Origin: Owenia fusiformis
Taxonomy: Eukaryota > Annelida > Polychaeta > Sabellida > Oweniidae
Length of the DNA stretch: 64,000 nucleotides
Reading direction: 5' to 3'
NCBI GenBank assembly: GCA_903813345.2
Contig: CAIIXF020000012.1
Coordinates: 8,760,432-8,824,431, forward strand
Part shown: piece after piece, positions 12,146 through 24,544 of the stretch
Layout: each line of letters opens with the position of its first letter
Numbering within the stretch: position 1 is the first letter of the stretch
Made by a program: the position numbers and the translations under genes
Notes under the pieces: model-generated
Seen by the model: only the letters and a program-made list of their open reading frames with translations
Databases searched by the model: none
What the model was told of the DNA's origin: nothing

Positions 12146-12950
12146 GGGTAGTGACGATCAATGCTGCTGAATGATACATGTGACAACTTGACAAGGTATT
12201 GACTTGAAAACACCTTCTTTCTATTTTCTAAATGCCACATGTGTTTTTAAATATAAATAGAATATTGATTAATAACAGAATCTCATCCATAATTATATCG
12301 CCATTGTAAAAAATCTTCAAGGAAAATTATGAAACACTTTTTGTAAGTTTCTTAATTCTCTAATTTTATAGTCATCACATCAGAAATTAATTTAAAGATA
12401 GCAATAGGGAATAGGGATTGATTGTATGTTAGGGCATCACCCATTGTTTTGTTTGAGTATAAGGATACCAATAAAGATCCAAGAATTGGATAATATTTAT
12501 TTTGCATTGACAGTTTGAAAAAGATTAATCCTTTGGTTGTCAAGCTACAAGCCCACCCCCCCCCCCCCATTCTACTTGACTACACACCTCACACAGGGAA
12601 TCTCGGGGTGAGTGTTTGGGGTCACAAGGGCTTGTAGCTAGACTTATCCTTTGGGGCAGATTGCTGGAAGAAGTGATTCCAAACTATTGTTAATCTATTT
12701 GTTAAATACATCTTTTTGTACTTACATGTAGGCCTGGATGCTTGATAAAATAGCATTTGAAGAAATAAAAAATATTATAAATAGATATTAATTTTGTCAA
12801 GTGAGGTATTTTTAGTGGAACTGGTAATGGTTGTCATCATCATAAATCCATGAATTCTAAAACCCTACTTTTCAGTCCTCTGTGCCTTATTTTGATAACG
12901 CCCCCCCCCCCCTCCTGTTGGTGTTCCATAGACTGACTTAACTGTTTAGT

Positions 12951-13814
12951 CTACTGTACAGGTTGATAAACATTTTTTGGTTTCACTGAGAACATTTCCT
13001 GAGAGCCAGTGAGATAGACCCCTGTTAAACTACCACCATAAACACAACCAGTATCCAACCCTGTTGTATATTTAAATTGTTGTAAACGGCGTCTAGCGTC
13101 ATGACCAAAATATACATGTTCTGGGCCTGACCATAATCGTGCCCATTGCATACCCTGTTTTGTTTTTTCGGTACCTCTTGTATTAATCCCTTCATAGTCT
13201 ATAATATTCCTCATAAGTGTCATATCTATAGGATGTTGTTCAGTCAGTGGCACCCCTGGGACTAATCCCGCATGAACAATTATCGCATTCAAATCAGGGA
13301 TGGAGAATGTGTATGGTAATTCAGATATGAATTCTATATGTTCCTTTTTGAGGTCGCAAATCCACTGCCATTTTTTACGGATTTGGTATGAATCATTTGC
13401 GATATGTTTGTAGTATTCATGCAGTAATCCATCCTCATGGTTACCTCTTACCATAAAAATGGTGTTTTTTCGAGCAATAATGTAATCCAAAACTTTGATG
13501 TTTTTAGGTCCTTTGTTGATGGCATCCCCAACTGAGATAATCAAAATGTCTTCTTTTTTATCGACATTGGCATCTGCAACTTTGACAAGTTCGATAAATT
13601 CATCATAACAACCATGAATGTCTCCAACAACAAATACTCTTTTTCCTTGTATAATGTCCCGACTTAATGTTTTATGGATGGTCCTTGGTAGAGGGAGGTT
13701 GTATTGAGACTCAAGGGTTAGCCTTGGTGGTGTCCGGATTAAAAGACTGCATAATATAGCACCCATAGTGTACACTGAGAGGATGAACTTGTTATACATA
13801 CATGTATGATACAC
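12951..13814 (-). CDS. ApaH/PrpE-type metallophosphoesterase, intronless
   Basis: A 287-residue calcineurin-like phosphoesterase of the Ser/Thr phosphatase/ApaH group. The metal- and phosphate-binding signature is complete: VVGDIHG (about residues 64-70), GDAINKGP (about 98-105), GNHED (about 123-127), IIVHAGL (about 180) and YFGHDARR (about 239), followed by LDTGCVYGG, typical of ApaH-like enzymes. Members hydrolyse phosphoanhydrides such as dinucleoside polyphosphates or act on phosphoproteins; the substrate here is not determined. The first 30 residues are hydrophobic (FILSVYTMGAILCSLLI), which suggests a signal peptide or membrane anchor. Two ATGs lie close together (13814 and 13799); I used the first. 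The gene has no introns, unlike its neighbours, so a retrocopy or a lineage-specific intronless family is possible. It converges on merlin and is divergent from UBE2L3 with 623 bp between the start codons. Confidence 0.9.
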   Translation of the reverse strand: MYHTCMYNKFILSVYTMGAILCSLLIRTPPRLTLESQYNLPLPRTIHKTLSRDIIQGKRVFVVGDIHGCYDEFIELVKVADANVDKKEDILIISVGDAINKGPKNIKVLDYIIARKNTIFMVRGNHEDGLLHEYYKHIANDSYQIRKKWQWICDLKKEHIEFISELPYTFSIPDLNAIIVHAGLVPGVPLTEQHPIDMTLMRNIIDYEGINTRGTEKTKQGMQWARLWSGPEHVYFGHDARRRLQQFKYTTGLDTGCVYGGSLTGVYLTGSQEMFSVKPKNVYQPVQ

Positions 13815-13992
13815 TAAAACCTATCTAAATGGAACGCATTTAGTACGGCGGGTTTGACAGTTACTTTTTGTGTCAATCATCCATGAACCTGAAAATAGGT
13901 ATATGTATAATTGCACATAAATAAAATCACATGTACATGTATGCTGTTTTCAAACAAAAAACAAAAAGTGAGTGTAGAATTAGTCTAGTGGA

Positions 13993-14081
13993 GTGACCCA
14001 CCCTGGATTTGAACCAGGGTTAGGTAGGTCAGTTCCCTATGCTTCAGGCTCATATGAATTAGCCACTAGACCACGGCTCAC
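13993..14081 (-). tRNA. tRNA-like element (tRNA pseudogene or SINE head)
   Basis: Read on -, there is an A-box-like TGGTCTAGTGG about 9 nt from the 5' end, a B box GGTTCAAATCC inside a good T-arm (CCTGG/CCAGG), and near-complementary ends GTGAGCC/GGGTCAC with one mismatch. The 89-nt length would suit a long-variable-arm tRNA, but I cannot fold a convincing anticodon arm, and two extra bases separate the T-arm from the acceptor strand. A degenerate tRNA or tRNA-derived SINE is therefore more likely than a working tRNA. CTAGTGG is repeated in inverted form just outside the 3' end (13985-13991). Confidence 0.45.
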
Positions 14082-14372
14082 TTAGGAATTACATGTTACA
14101 ATATTCCCCTCTTAAGCTTTTGTGCAATTCTGTGATGCTGGTGCAATTTCCTGCGATGATGTCATCAATTTCACTTTATTAGGCCTATCAGATATAAGTA
14201 CATCTAGATAAGAATGTCATGGACTTCTAAGTGAATAATTGATCGCAAGTCATGTCTAAAAATAAGACAGTGCTATTGTATTACTACTTATTTGTCAATA
14301 AAGCGTCCACATATGCAAGAAAGTGTTCTATTCATGGGAAAACAGATATTTACCAAAACCAGTTTCTTGTTT

Positions 14373-14426
14373 ACTTCCGGGTAAGTTACCTGTTCTCACT
14401 ACCAGATGGCACTCTCAGTGACGTCA
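14373..14426 (+). promoter_or_regulatory. Candidate UBE2L3 promoter elements (ETS-like and CRE)
   Basis: ACTTCCGG at 14373-14380 matches an ETS/GABP core, and the palindrome TGACGTCA at 14419-14426 is a perfect cAMP-response element. Both lie within 65 bp of the UBE2L3 start codon and no TATA box is seen, which fits a housekeeping promoter. The calls rest on motif identity only. Confidence 0.45.
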
Positions 14427-14437
14427 GAAATAACAAA

Positions 14438-17400
14438 ATGGCAGCAACGAGAAGACTAACCAAGGTAAGATAAAGTCTTATTTTAAACTGTTAACATGAA
14501 TATAAGCCGTTGTTGATGTTGTTTTATAAATGCCGAATATATGAGGTATAATTTGGTGTAATTTTGATACAGTGAGTTTTGTATTGAAGTAGATAAAGCT
14601 ATTTTCCCTCAGCCGGTGAAATGAAAATAAATTCGGCGATCCGGAAGTGGTTTGCTAACACCAAATCAAAGACATATAAAATGTTTTATAACCAAATGCA
14701 GCATAGTGGCGCAAGTTTCCCGTTCTCAAGACCTCTGAAAAGTTAACTCGGACTAGCCCGAGCTTTGAAACACCAGTTGATGATTTTCATTGCATTGTGA
14801 TAACTAATCTGCTTTACACCACACCAGTAAAACGGACAAAATAAGTGTGACTGTTGCAATTTCTAAATACCAGGCAGCAAAAAGTCTGATGCGACGGTGA
14901 CAATGCTAAATCACAGCCTGGTATTGAAAGATTTGTCTGCTGCGTACTTTCACTTCTGTTTGAAGTCCCATAATGCTAGGAGGAAAAGCAACAGTGGGGA
15001 ACATTAAGAATTACTATAGCTATGAAAAATACATGCCATCGCACATGTAATAAATTCAGTGCTCTATTTTCTCCGTCCTAGTGTAAGTCCAAATATTATG
15101 GAATTTGAGTCCATAATGACAAAATAGGAACTTAAAAATTTGAAGTGGATATTCACATGTTGATTCAAATGTTAAGGTGATTTTTGAGCCCGATTACGCC
15201 ACAAGGAGGATTGGCTCCCAGAATGCAACATGAAACTTGCCAGCTTTCAAAATGCTGTTCCGCCATTTTGAAACCTGTCACGAGTAAATAATGTTAAGGT
15301 GCTATGGAAGTTAACAGGAAATGACAAAACAGGAAGTGACAATTTTTTTTGCATTTTTAGATATTTTTTGAATAAAGATAACAGAGTTCTGGTTTGACCT
15401 CCAGTCAATTTAACTATTTCCACATATCATTTACATGACCAGGATCACAATGTGCATGGTCAGAATGACCCTAAACATGATGAAATAACCTTTTTAGCCC
15501 TTTGAAAGTGTGACTGAAAAAAAGCTAAAAGTAGGAGGGTAGGGAAGGTCACTGAACAGAATCTTTTGAATTTTTCAGAAAATGTGCCTAATATAATGCT
15601 CTTACTAGTACAATCTTTGAAATTTTAGAAAATTGTCTCAAACAAAAATGGCGGTCATAAAAAGGAAAATAGATCGCTTTTCAAATCAGTTTTTTCATTT
15701 TTTTTTCTTTTTCTATGAATGATATCAAATTTTCAAAGATTGTATCATTTAGAGCAATATATTGGGCACTTTTTCTGAAAAATTCAAAAGATTCTGTTCA
15801 GTGACCTTCCCTACGCTCCTACTTTTAGCTTTTTTTCAGTCACACTTTCAAAGGGCTAAAAAGGTTATTTCATCATGTTTAGGGTCATTCTGACCATGCA
15901 CATTGTGATCCTGGTCATGTAAATGATATGTGGAAATAGTTAAATTGACTGGAGGTCAAACCAGAACTCTGTTATCTTTATTCAAAAAATATCTAAAAAT
16001 GCAAAAAAAATTGTCACTTCCTGTTTTGTCATTTCCTGTTAACTTCCATAGCACCTTAAGTGATTTTGCATTTTGGGAGGCAATCCTCCTTGGATCACAA
16101 ACACGGCGATTCATGAAAACAAATATTCATTCGATTTGGTAGGAATTTATCCATCATTTGCAGGTATGAAACTTAAGGGGAATTATTTTTCTACCGATTA
16201 GGAGAGTTTGAGAAACTTAGAATTTAGCTCAAACTGACAACTTTTGATGGTTGAAGTTTATTAATGTCCCTGACTTTAGATAATGATGCAATATAGTGAC
16301 AATATAATATTTACATATGTTTTCAGCATAACTCTGAAGGTATAACTCTGAAGGTATTAATACCTTCATTACCTTCTCATTAAATGAGATATTGATGTAG
16401 TGGGTCTTTTTAATTTTTTTATAAAAATTAATGTTTGTTTTTTCAGAATGTCTCCCGTACCCACAGGCCGGTATCGAAAAATTTGTCCGCTGTAAAGGAG
16501 CTTGCTATTTTGCATAGAAACACCAAGAAACCCACACAACTTATTTTTTTATTACTCATATGTTTCGCTATACCAAAGAAATGGATATATCATTTGCAGG
16601 TAACTTTAACTTCTGTTTGAAGTCCAACAATGCTAAAAGTAAAAGCTATTGAAAACAGCGCTGGAGTATCATGCTTCAAACAGAAGCAAAGTTACCCGCA
16701 AATGGTATATCCATTGCATGGAGTAGGTAATTTTCTTTGATTTAGCAAAAAAAATAAATTGTGTGGATTTCATAGTGTTTCTATGCAAAATAGCATGCTC
16801 CGCCGCAGCGGACAAATTTTTCGATACCAGCCTGTGTCGTCGGTGCTGGAGACTGCCCAATGAGTATTTGCTTGGGTACCGACAATTGTTGTCACTCTAT
16901 TGTCTCCTAGTAGGGCAAGAGAAAGCCCATGCTGTGACGGCGCAGTTGCAAATGTGAACTGTGAAATTGCTCCATCAAAGCAGACAAAAAATATAAAAAT
17001 GTTTTTTTATAGAAAAATTAAGAAGACCGTCACCCGATATATCTAGATCTCATTCAAACATTCAGCGTTATTCTGAAAACATATGTAAATATTATTTGTG
17101 TCACTATACTACGTCATTAAAAAATTTAAAAAGAAATGGTATTATTTTAGAGTATGATACTCTGGCACCGTTTTAAATGGCTTTTCCTCCTAGCATTATT
17201 GGACTTCTAATATAAGTGAAGGTTACAAGCAAATGAAATATCCATTGCATGGAGTAAGAGTTCAAAAATAAATTGTGAAGTTGTCTTTGTGTTTTTATGA
17301 AAAAACTGCATGCTCCGTCACAGCAGACAAATCTTTCGATACCAGCCTGTGTAATATACCAGCACGTCTTTGACAATGCTATATATTTAATACCAGTAAA

Positions 17401-20400
17401 AAGTTGGATGCGACCATGCCAGCAATATAACAGCAAAATGTCTACAGAAGTACAACCTTGACAATGCAAAATTTTAACAAAAAGCCTGATGTGACAGTAA
17501 CAATGCTAAAAACCAGCAATATCTGATGTGACATGACAATGCTAATATCTGAAAAAGGTCTTATGTGACCGCAATGGTAAATATCTCAAAAAGAACATGT
17601 ATGGCATTGGCAAAGGTAAAATGAAACATGCAACTTAGCATGAAAATGGAAAGACAAGTAAGGTGTAAACCTGTGTAAGTGGAACACCTTAGGTACCTCT
17701 AAAGGCGTGTACCACTTACACAGGTCCATTTAATAACAAGTCAATAGGTTGTGGTACTTTGAAAATGTTCCACTTATGGGGATGTTGCACTTACAGAGGT
17801 GTTCCACTTTCCAGGTTTTACTGAGTAGTCTGTGTGGTGTAAACTGTGAAAAACCCTGGAATTTATACTACTAAGTTCATAAGATTGTGCAAGAAAAATA
17901 GCACATGAAATGATACAATATTATAATAGGGCACAGTTCACTTTACAGTGTGACTTTGTACACACAACTGGACACATATGGAGATGGGAGACTTATCAAT
18001 CATAAACCAGTAAAATCACATATAATGTCACACACTGTGCACAGTGACACTATTAGCTTCACTGAACAAATATTATATTTATGTATTCCCATTATGTATA
18101 CATGAAAATATCATTGCACAATATGTATCAATTTTTATTTTTTTCATATAACTCACTGCCAAAAATTGCTGGAATTACACCTGGCGTTTTACAAAAGCTT
18201 CTTCGGTTTTAACCAGGTTTAAGAATTAGGTGTAATCACGATTGCGGTTTTACAAAAGCGCTTTTCTAAAACTCCAAGAACCCTTGTCACTAGTAAACGG
18301 CATAAGTCGTTAGGCGTTTTAAGTGTGCAGTGTAATACCGATCGGTTTTTGTAAAACGCCTTACCGGGGTTTTTACTAGTTTTTAACATTTTCCCTAAAC
18401 GAAATATTTGATACATTTGATACATGATGAGACATCCGGTCACGCTGCTATCTGGCTATATCTAAATTGAAAAATGGATAATGGTCGCCAGGTCACATCG
18501 AAATCAAGTGTTATCTTCAGAGAATATGTACATATTTTTCTTTCACCTTTTATTATGTTTTCTCATAATTAATAAAAGATAAAAATTATGCAATGTCATG
18601 CATTTCTAATCAAATTATGGAAGATCAGTTTTGTCTTAGATGCAAAAAATACATTTACAGGAGATGTACACATACATGTATGCTGGATGTTATCCATAAC
18701 TACATCGTTAAAAGTGCACGAAAGACGTTTTAGAAAAAACAGGTGTAATTCCAATATATAAATCCTAAGACGCTTTAGAAATGCAGGTGTCATCAGAATG
18801 GCGATTTTGTAAAGCGTCTTCCACTAAAACGTTTTAGCGGATTTTGTGGTGTAATTCCAGCAAATGTTTGCTTCTGCAGCTTTTTATAAAAATCTTTGTT
18901 GTAAAATGTACTATGATAAAAACAACAACAACAACAACAATTATGTATACATTATGTTGATGTAGTGTATGCTGTATATCTATTTAGGCAATGAATTACA
19001 TTCTTTTTCTATTTATTTCAATGAAGCAAGAGTAATGAACTGTTTTTTGGGCAATTAGTTGTAAAAAAACAATAAGAAAACCTTGTTGTCATGGTTGTTG
19101 TTTTATTGTTTTTATGTATTTAAAGGAAAAAAACATGATTTTACAAAAGTGACAATCCATTGGTTATTCTACATAGAATAACTCTTTTGTGCCTGATATT
19201 ACAATGAAGGCCTACACTAGGTACGGGCAATGTATGTCCTAAGAGCAGATCCACTGGTCATTACCATTGCCATTATGGACCAGTCGATTTTTTTACTGGG
19301 TTACTGGTTTAGGAAAATAATTGCAACTGGTCAGTAATGCCATTTTGGCCAGCAGCTCTCAGATCCTTAGGGCATACACTGCCTATAAGGTAAGATTGAC
19401 TTACCTACATGACCTATTAACGTATTTGCTCTGATTTATTTACAGGAGTTAGGTGACATTCGAAAGGCGGCAATGCCCTCTTTCCGAGACATTAAAGTCG
19501 ATGAATCCAATATTCTAAACTGGCAGGCACTTCTTACTCCAGTAAGTCATTTTCATATAATATATAAAGGTAAAAAACAATTACTCTACTCCAACTAATA
19601 TTTGACGCTATATTTCATGTTTTCACGATTTGGAAATTGTGTTGCTTTCAGTTTTTTAAATTTCATGGCTATTACTTTTAGTGGATATGTGACAAAATGT
19701 GTCCCGCTTCACCTTGATGGATATTGCTCTCCAATTCAATATCAGCCATGCTTTTCCTTCACCCAAAGATTTTGGCTTCATCTTGAGACATTTTTTTGAG
19801 AATATTCATTCATTGAATTACATTCTTTTAGAATAAGAACTTTTCGAATTTTGAATAGCGCGAGATATAGTAACAAACGAAAATTAACGGGAATAGAGTA
19901 GGCTATGTCGGTACTCCCACATGCAAGAAATGATCATTAAAACAATGTTTTGAAATGATTAGAACAATATCATTTTAACCTCTTGAATCCCAGGCTCTAA
20001 ATTCTGTTGAAACCAGATAATTTTTTCATTTTTGCCACCGTTTGACATTTTACTACATACTTACACAACTTTAGATGCCCAACTTTGTAAAATTAGATGG
20101 CAGAGATCATTTCTACACATTTCAAAACAATTTTTGTGTAAATTGGATGAAAATTGTTCAAATAAGAGCAATTCTAGTGAACAATTTTGTGACGGATTTT
20201 CTTGTCACTCTGGGTTTCAAGGTCATTCTAAGTAGTCAAGAGGTTAAAGAGTAACCCTAAAAGCTTATACAAAGGATTGCAAACTACATTTTATTTATTT
20301 AATAGAAAGATCCAGGAATTAGCCCCATATAATAAAGGTGTGTAATTATTATTGAGAGATAAAAAACCTTCTTCATACGATGAACAAATTATACATGTAT

Positions 20401-21116
20401 TTAAATTTATTTTTAGGATCAGCCCCCATACAATAAAGGCGCATTCCGTATTGAGATCAACTTCCCCGCAGAATACCCCTTCAAGCCCCCAAAGATCACA
20501 TTTAAAACAAAAATATACCATCCAAATATTGATGAGAAGGGTCAGGTCTGTCTGCCTATTATCAGCCCCGAAAACTGGAAGCCCGCTACTAAGACAGATC
20601 AAGGTGAGTCCAAGGTCAATGTAAAAGTTCAAGGTCAGATTAAAAAGTTTAAAGCCAGGTCGAAAAGTTTTCTTCGGAACATTCTTCTCTTGGGAGAGAG
20701 CCCCACTGGGGAGTAAACTAGCCCCATACAAGGAAAAAATAACCCAGATTCAGCCTCCAGATTTAAGTCCATCTTGTAGAAAATTAATTTTTACATGTAA
20801 TGTATTAATTTTACCATATGTAACCTAAAAATTCTGCTCAAATTTTTGATTTAAAAGTTGAAGAATGTGCTCAAAAAATATTCATCATTTCTGGACCGAA
20901 TGAAATGGACTAAAATTAAGCATTTAGACTTAGGTACTAACAAATAGTATGTTACTTGCAGTTATCCAGGCACTGGTTTCTCTGGTGAATGAACCCGAAC
21001 CAGAACATCCTCTCAGGGGAGACATAGCTGAGGAGTATACAAAGAACAAAAAATTATATTTAAAGAGTGCCGAGGACTATACGAAAAAGTACAGTGAAAA
21101 AAGGCCAAGTGATTAA
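14438..21116 (+). CDS. UBE2L3: Ubiquitin-conjugating enzyme E2 L3 (UbcH7 orthologue), complete
   Basis: Class I E2 that passes ubiquitin to HECT and RBR ligases such as the Parkin and HOIP families; cytosolic and nuclear. Four exons: 14438-14464, 19446-19541, 20417-20603 and 20962-21116 (stop TAA), all with GT-AG boundaries. They give 154 residues, the same length as human UBE2L3 and near-identical through the core ([34 protein letters not shown]). The catalytic cysteine is residue 86, in the HPN-to-GQVCLP block. The C-terminus KYSEKRPSD also matches. Exon 1 encodes only MAATRRLTK. Intron 1 is about 5 kb and full of foldback repeats. I see nothing abnormal in the coding sequence. Confidence 0.97.
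14860..17600. repeat. Foldback/MITE cluster in UBE2L3 intron 1
   Basis: Two stacked inverted repeats plus extra fragments. (1) Arms of about 400 bp at 15195-15660 and 15715-16095: 'aaggaggattggctcccaga' on the left, its inverse on the right, then matching sequence down to a short AT-rich loop near 15690; the left arm carries an extra stretch of about 60 bp. (2) Arms at 16455-16640 and 16670-16860 containing 'tcgaaaaatttgtccgc' and its inverse. Further partial copies of family 2 lie at 14920-14990 and 17200-17350, with a distant one near 23520-23680. No coding capacity is seen. Confidence 0.8.
18166..18863. mobile_element. MITE with inverted ends TTGCTGGAATTACACC, in UBE2L3 intron 1
   Basis: TTGCTGGAATTACACC at 18166 is matched in inverted form by GGTGTAATTCCAGCAA ending 18863. 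The interior repeats 'gtttta(c)aaaagcg' and 'gtgtaattcc' motifs in both orientations. I could not fix a target duplication. It encodes no transposase. Confidence 0.7.
19979..20243. mobile_element. TTAA-flanked MITE, copy 2
   Basis: TTAA at 19975-19978 and 20244-20247 bound inverted ends CCTCTTGAATCCC and AGTAGTCAAGAGG. It matches the element at 8887-9135 in inverted orientation along its length. It sits in UBE2L3 intron 2. Confidence 0.8.
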
Positions 21117-21570
21117 TGAAATGCAATAAGTGATTAAGATCATTGCAGTGATGTGATCATTTGATAAGTGATTATAATAATTTAGAAAATGCAAATGATC
21201 ATTTTATAAGTGATTATGATCATTTTTAAATAATTATGATCATTTGATAAGTGATTGGTATCATTTTAGAAGTGATTATGATCAATTATAAATAATTATG
21301 ATCATTATTACAGTGATTGGTATCATTTTAGAAGTGATTATGATCATTTAAAAATGATAATGATCATTATTAGAGTGATTGGTATCATTTTAGAAGTGAT
21401 TATGATCATTTAACAGGTGATTCTGGTCATTAGGTGAGATGAATGGTCATTAAAGTGATCATTATCATTTGATAAGTGATTGTAATTATGAACAAACAAT
21501 TGTCATCACTTGTCTGGTGATAGTGATTAAAATGCAAGTGACTATGATTAGAGGAATCATTTTCACGATA
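21117..21570 (+). repeat. Degenerate 'gtgattatgatcattt' repeat in the UBE2L3 3' UTR
   Basis: Starts right after the UBE2L3 stop codon. It is built of variants of AGTGATTATGATCATTT and GTGATTGGTATCATTTTAGA in rough tandem order. The repeated palindrome ATGATCAT gives local hairpin potential. The 3' UTR limit and poly(A) site are not determined; AATAAA occurs at 22750. Confidence 0.75.
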
Positions 21571-23930
21571 TCATTTCAGATTTGATAAGTTACCATAATC
21601 CTCGTCTTTCTGATCATTTTGCAAACAACTTTGACCATTTATCAATAATCTATTGAAAGACTTCACAGAAACGTTTTTGACAAAACAGTGAACATTTAGT
21701 GTTGTTTAGGAAATAGAACCTCTCATCTGTTTTCCTTGTGGAAAGAGCGATCGAGAAGAAGTTTCAATGTTATAGTTCACAGAAATTACAGAATTTCATC
21801 GAAGATTTTTCAGAGAAATTACTTAACAATTTGAAGTTATTTGAGTGTATTTTTTCACAAATAGAAGTTTTTTTATTGAATATGAAGTTAAGTTAAATTG
21901 AGTGATCAGTTGTGTTAATTCAATTGTTTTAAGTAATTTCATTGTAATTATTACATGTTTCGTATATTGCACAAGGTTTCATCAAGTATAAAGATGGCAT
22001 TGCAGTTTGAATGATGAGCAAGTGTTAGCTGTAAACATTCTCAAGTAAAAATGTCCAGCTGTACGATTCACTCTCTCAAAATATCACAATTGTCATCGTT
22101 ACGGTCTTTTGATGGAAATGAAAGCCAATTGGGAAGTACAGTAAAACATGTAAAGTAATGATCAAAACCCCTTTTGAAAATGAAAAAATGTGCGGGCAGA
22201 TTCTCCAGTTTTGGAACGATTTGTCATACTGCATACTAGGTGAGATTTCTGAATCTTTGATACTTTCAGAAAAGAAGGTTAGTGATGAAGTCCATTGACT
22301 GCAAATTTCAATTTGTCATAATGAGTTGAAAAACGTAGGGGTTATTAAATATATAGAACACAATTACAGATATTTCCCATTAGATTATTCACCAGAGAAA
22401 GTACATCCATTTTCAAAATTTCACAATGCTTTTTTTGTTCTTCACTATTCAAGAAATTATGCCCATCTATTATAGAGAAATTGAATACTGTTGGCTTAAA
22501 CCTCTGAGACTTGATGGAATTCTGGTAACTTCAGCACATGGTTTTATCCATAAAATATTAAAAAACTCACCAATTTGAACTTCATCAATATACAAGGTGT
22601 TCATAAAGTCTCTTTACTCATTACACTGATGCTGTCTTGTAATTGTAAAGAGGCTTCATTAACATCAAAGTCCCCAGGAAAAACTAATCAACTAAAAACT
22701 AATCCAGTTAAGATTTACGTCTCAATGTTGTGTATTGTCAATACTGTAAAATAAACTCATTTGTACACAAGACACTAGTTCTGTTATTAATGGAAATATT
22801 CTTTGTGAATTTTTTACTGTATCTTGACTGTTTAATGCCTCATTCACATTTGATCTACAACAACCGTACGGCTCTCATAGCTTCCAAAAATCGAGATAAA
22901 TATGCAGCATAAAACAGGGATGAGCAGTACGAAACAAACGTGACTGAGGCTTTAATTAGAGTTGATTCTTTGACTATGACTACTACAGTACTTCGGTTCT
23001 ACCTGACTGTATATCATCAGAATATGCAATTAAAGACCACACCCTATTGTCTGTAAGTAGATAATTATAGAAGGTCTTGAGGTTTAGAGCTACGAGAATT
23101 TTCAGATTTAATGAAAATTAATGAAGTTAAGAGAGAACGAGTTTGGTATGGGTCTAGCAAAGCACTTTCATTCTGGCATGCGAAAAATAGAAAAGTAGAA
23201 CTAAATGGACGTCTTAACACGTTAAACATTCTATCAATGATAAAATATATTGGATTTACACTTAGGCTATAACTATCCCACAGAACAAATTCGTAGGGAT
23301 ATACAGAAGCCGTCCGTCTGTTTGTCAGGACCAGTGGACAGTTTGGTTCAAATTTTATAGTTTAATGCCTTATATTACCAATATGGCCGCTTAATCCAAA
23401 TTGGCCGCCATTCTTCGTAAAATGTAATATCCGATTTACAAGTTGATAGATTAACTGCTTAGAAAATTGATCTTTCGTCTTATATTTGATCAGAACTGGG
23501 TTCCAACAGAATTCCTACAAAACTATGAATGAAATAGCAATTGCATGGAGTGCTTTATTTTCTCAAAATTGAAGAAGATATCGAGCTTTGCTATTGTGCT
23601 AAATATATCTATTTCTAAGTAAAATGTCTTGCTCCGGCCAATTGACAAAATGATTCAATCCCACCCGTGAAATTTAGCTTTTAAATGAAGCCGTTCAGTA
23701 ATATATTGCCAAAACGAAATAACGAAATACAAACTATTTTTCTCATTTGAATGTTACCTCGTGCACACATTAAAAGTCATTAATGAGGGAGATGAATATG
23801 TATACTTCAATTAATAACAAAAAACTATATATTTCATAACATCTATTATATGTTTATTTATCTTTACAATTATGAATACGAAATTATAACTTATTTTCAT
23901 TACTTAATCTAATGATATACACAATTATGT
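21571..23930. other. Noncoding spacer downstream of UBE2L3
   Basis: AT-rich, with no open frame of coding character. It probably includes the rest of the UBE2L3 3' UTR. 23290-23420 holds a short fragment of the 'ccgtccgtctg / ggccgccatt' repeat family, and 23510-23690 a diverged copy of the family-2 foldback repeat from UBE2L3 intron 1. Confidence 0.5.
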
Positions 23931-24365
23931 CACCAGCAAAAAGTGGGGACATATTGTTATGGTCTCCGTTTTTGACGGCGGTTTAGGATCGGCGTCTGTA
24001 ACAAATTCTAACAACTGTCAATAACTTAACAAATACTGTCAAGGCCAAAAAGGTCAAAAAGGTCTTTTTCAAATTTGCTTCAAATTGACCAATTTCCTTT
24101 TTCAAAATCATCTACAAATTCTCAAAAGTTCAAATCTGCCTATAGATTTGACCTTCAATGACATTCTTAAGGTCAAAAATATTTTACCTCCAATGACCTT
24201 GTCAAGGTCAAAACGGTATTTTTTCACCTTGCTTCAAATTGACCAATTTTTTTCAAAATCATCTAAAAGTTCTCAAAAGTTCAAATATGACTATAGATTT
24301 GACCTTCAATGACATTCTCAAGGTCAAATGACCTTCTCAAGGTCAAAGAGGTCTTTTTTCATCTT
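23930..24365. repeat. Short copy of VNTR-bearing element
   Basis: Opens with 'gtcaccagcaaaaagtgggg' and 'acatattgttatggtctccg' like the large element at 37101, followed by about two units of the 'tcaaaatcatctac... gaccttcaatgac...ggtcaaa' repeat. Confidence 0.75.
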
Positions 24366-24544
24366 TTTGTTTAGTTCTGCACTAGCAAGAAACTGAGCAA
24401 GAACATAATATACTCAAATTATTTTAACTTCAAAAAATCCGAGACTAGCATACCTGAAACAAAGTATTTTACCACATAATGTAAACATTAACATTAAAAT
24501 TACAAACATTACACATTTCATTGATTTGTAATTGCTGACATATA

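Larger units (their letters stand above)
10078..12950. other. Merlin 3' UTR and convergent spacer
   Basis: Lies between the merlin stop codon and the 3' end of the oppositely oriented phosphatase gene. It contains a small minisatellite at 10590-10680 ('tggttgccgttggcagtcaa' variants), a transposon-like inverted segment near 11460-11605 (CAGTAAAACCTGTCTAAGTGAACA and 'caggttttactgta' ends), an exon-like segment at 11696-11809 (separate entry), a short tandem repeat at 11946-12145 and poly-C runs near 12556 and 12901. No other gene is supported. Confidence 0.5.

Noticed and set aside
20291-20731. 146-codon minus-strand frame
   Set aside because: Antisense shadow of UBE2L3 exon 3 and adjoining introns.
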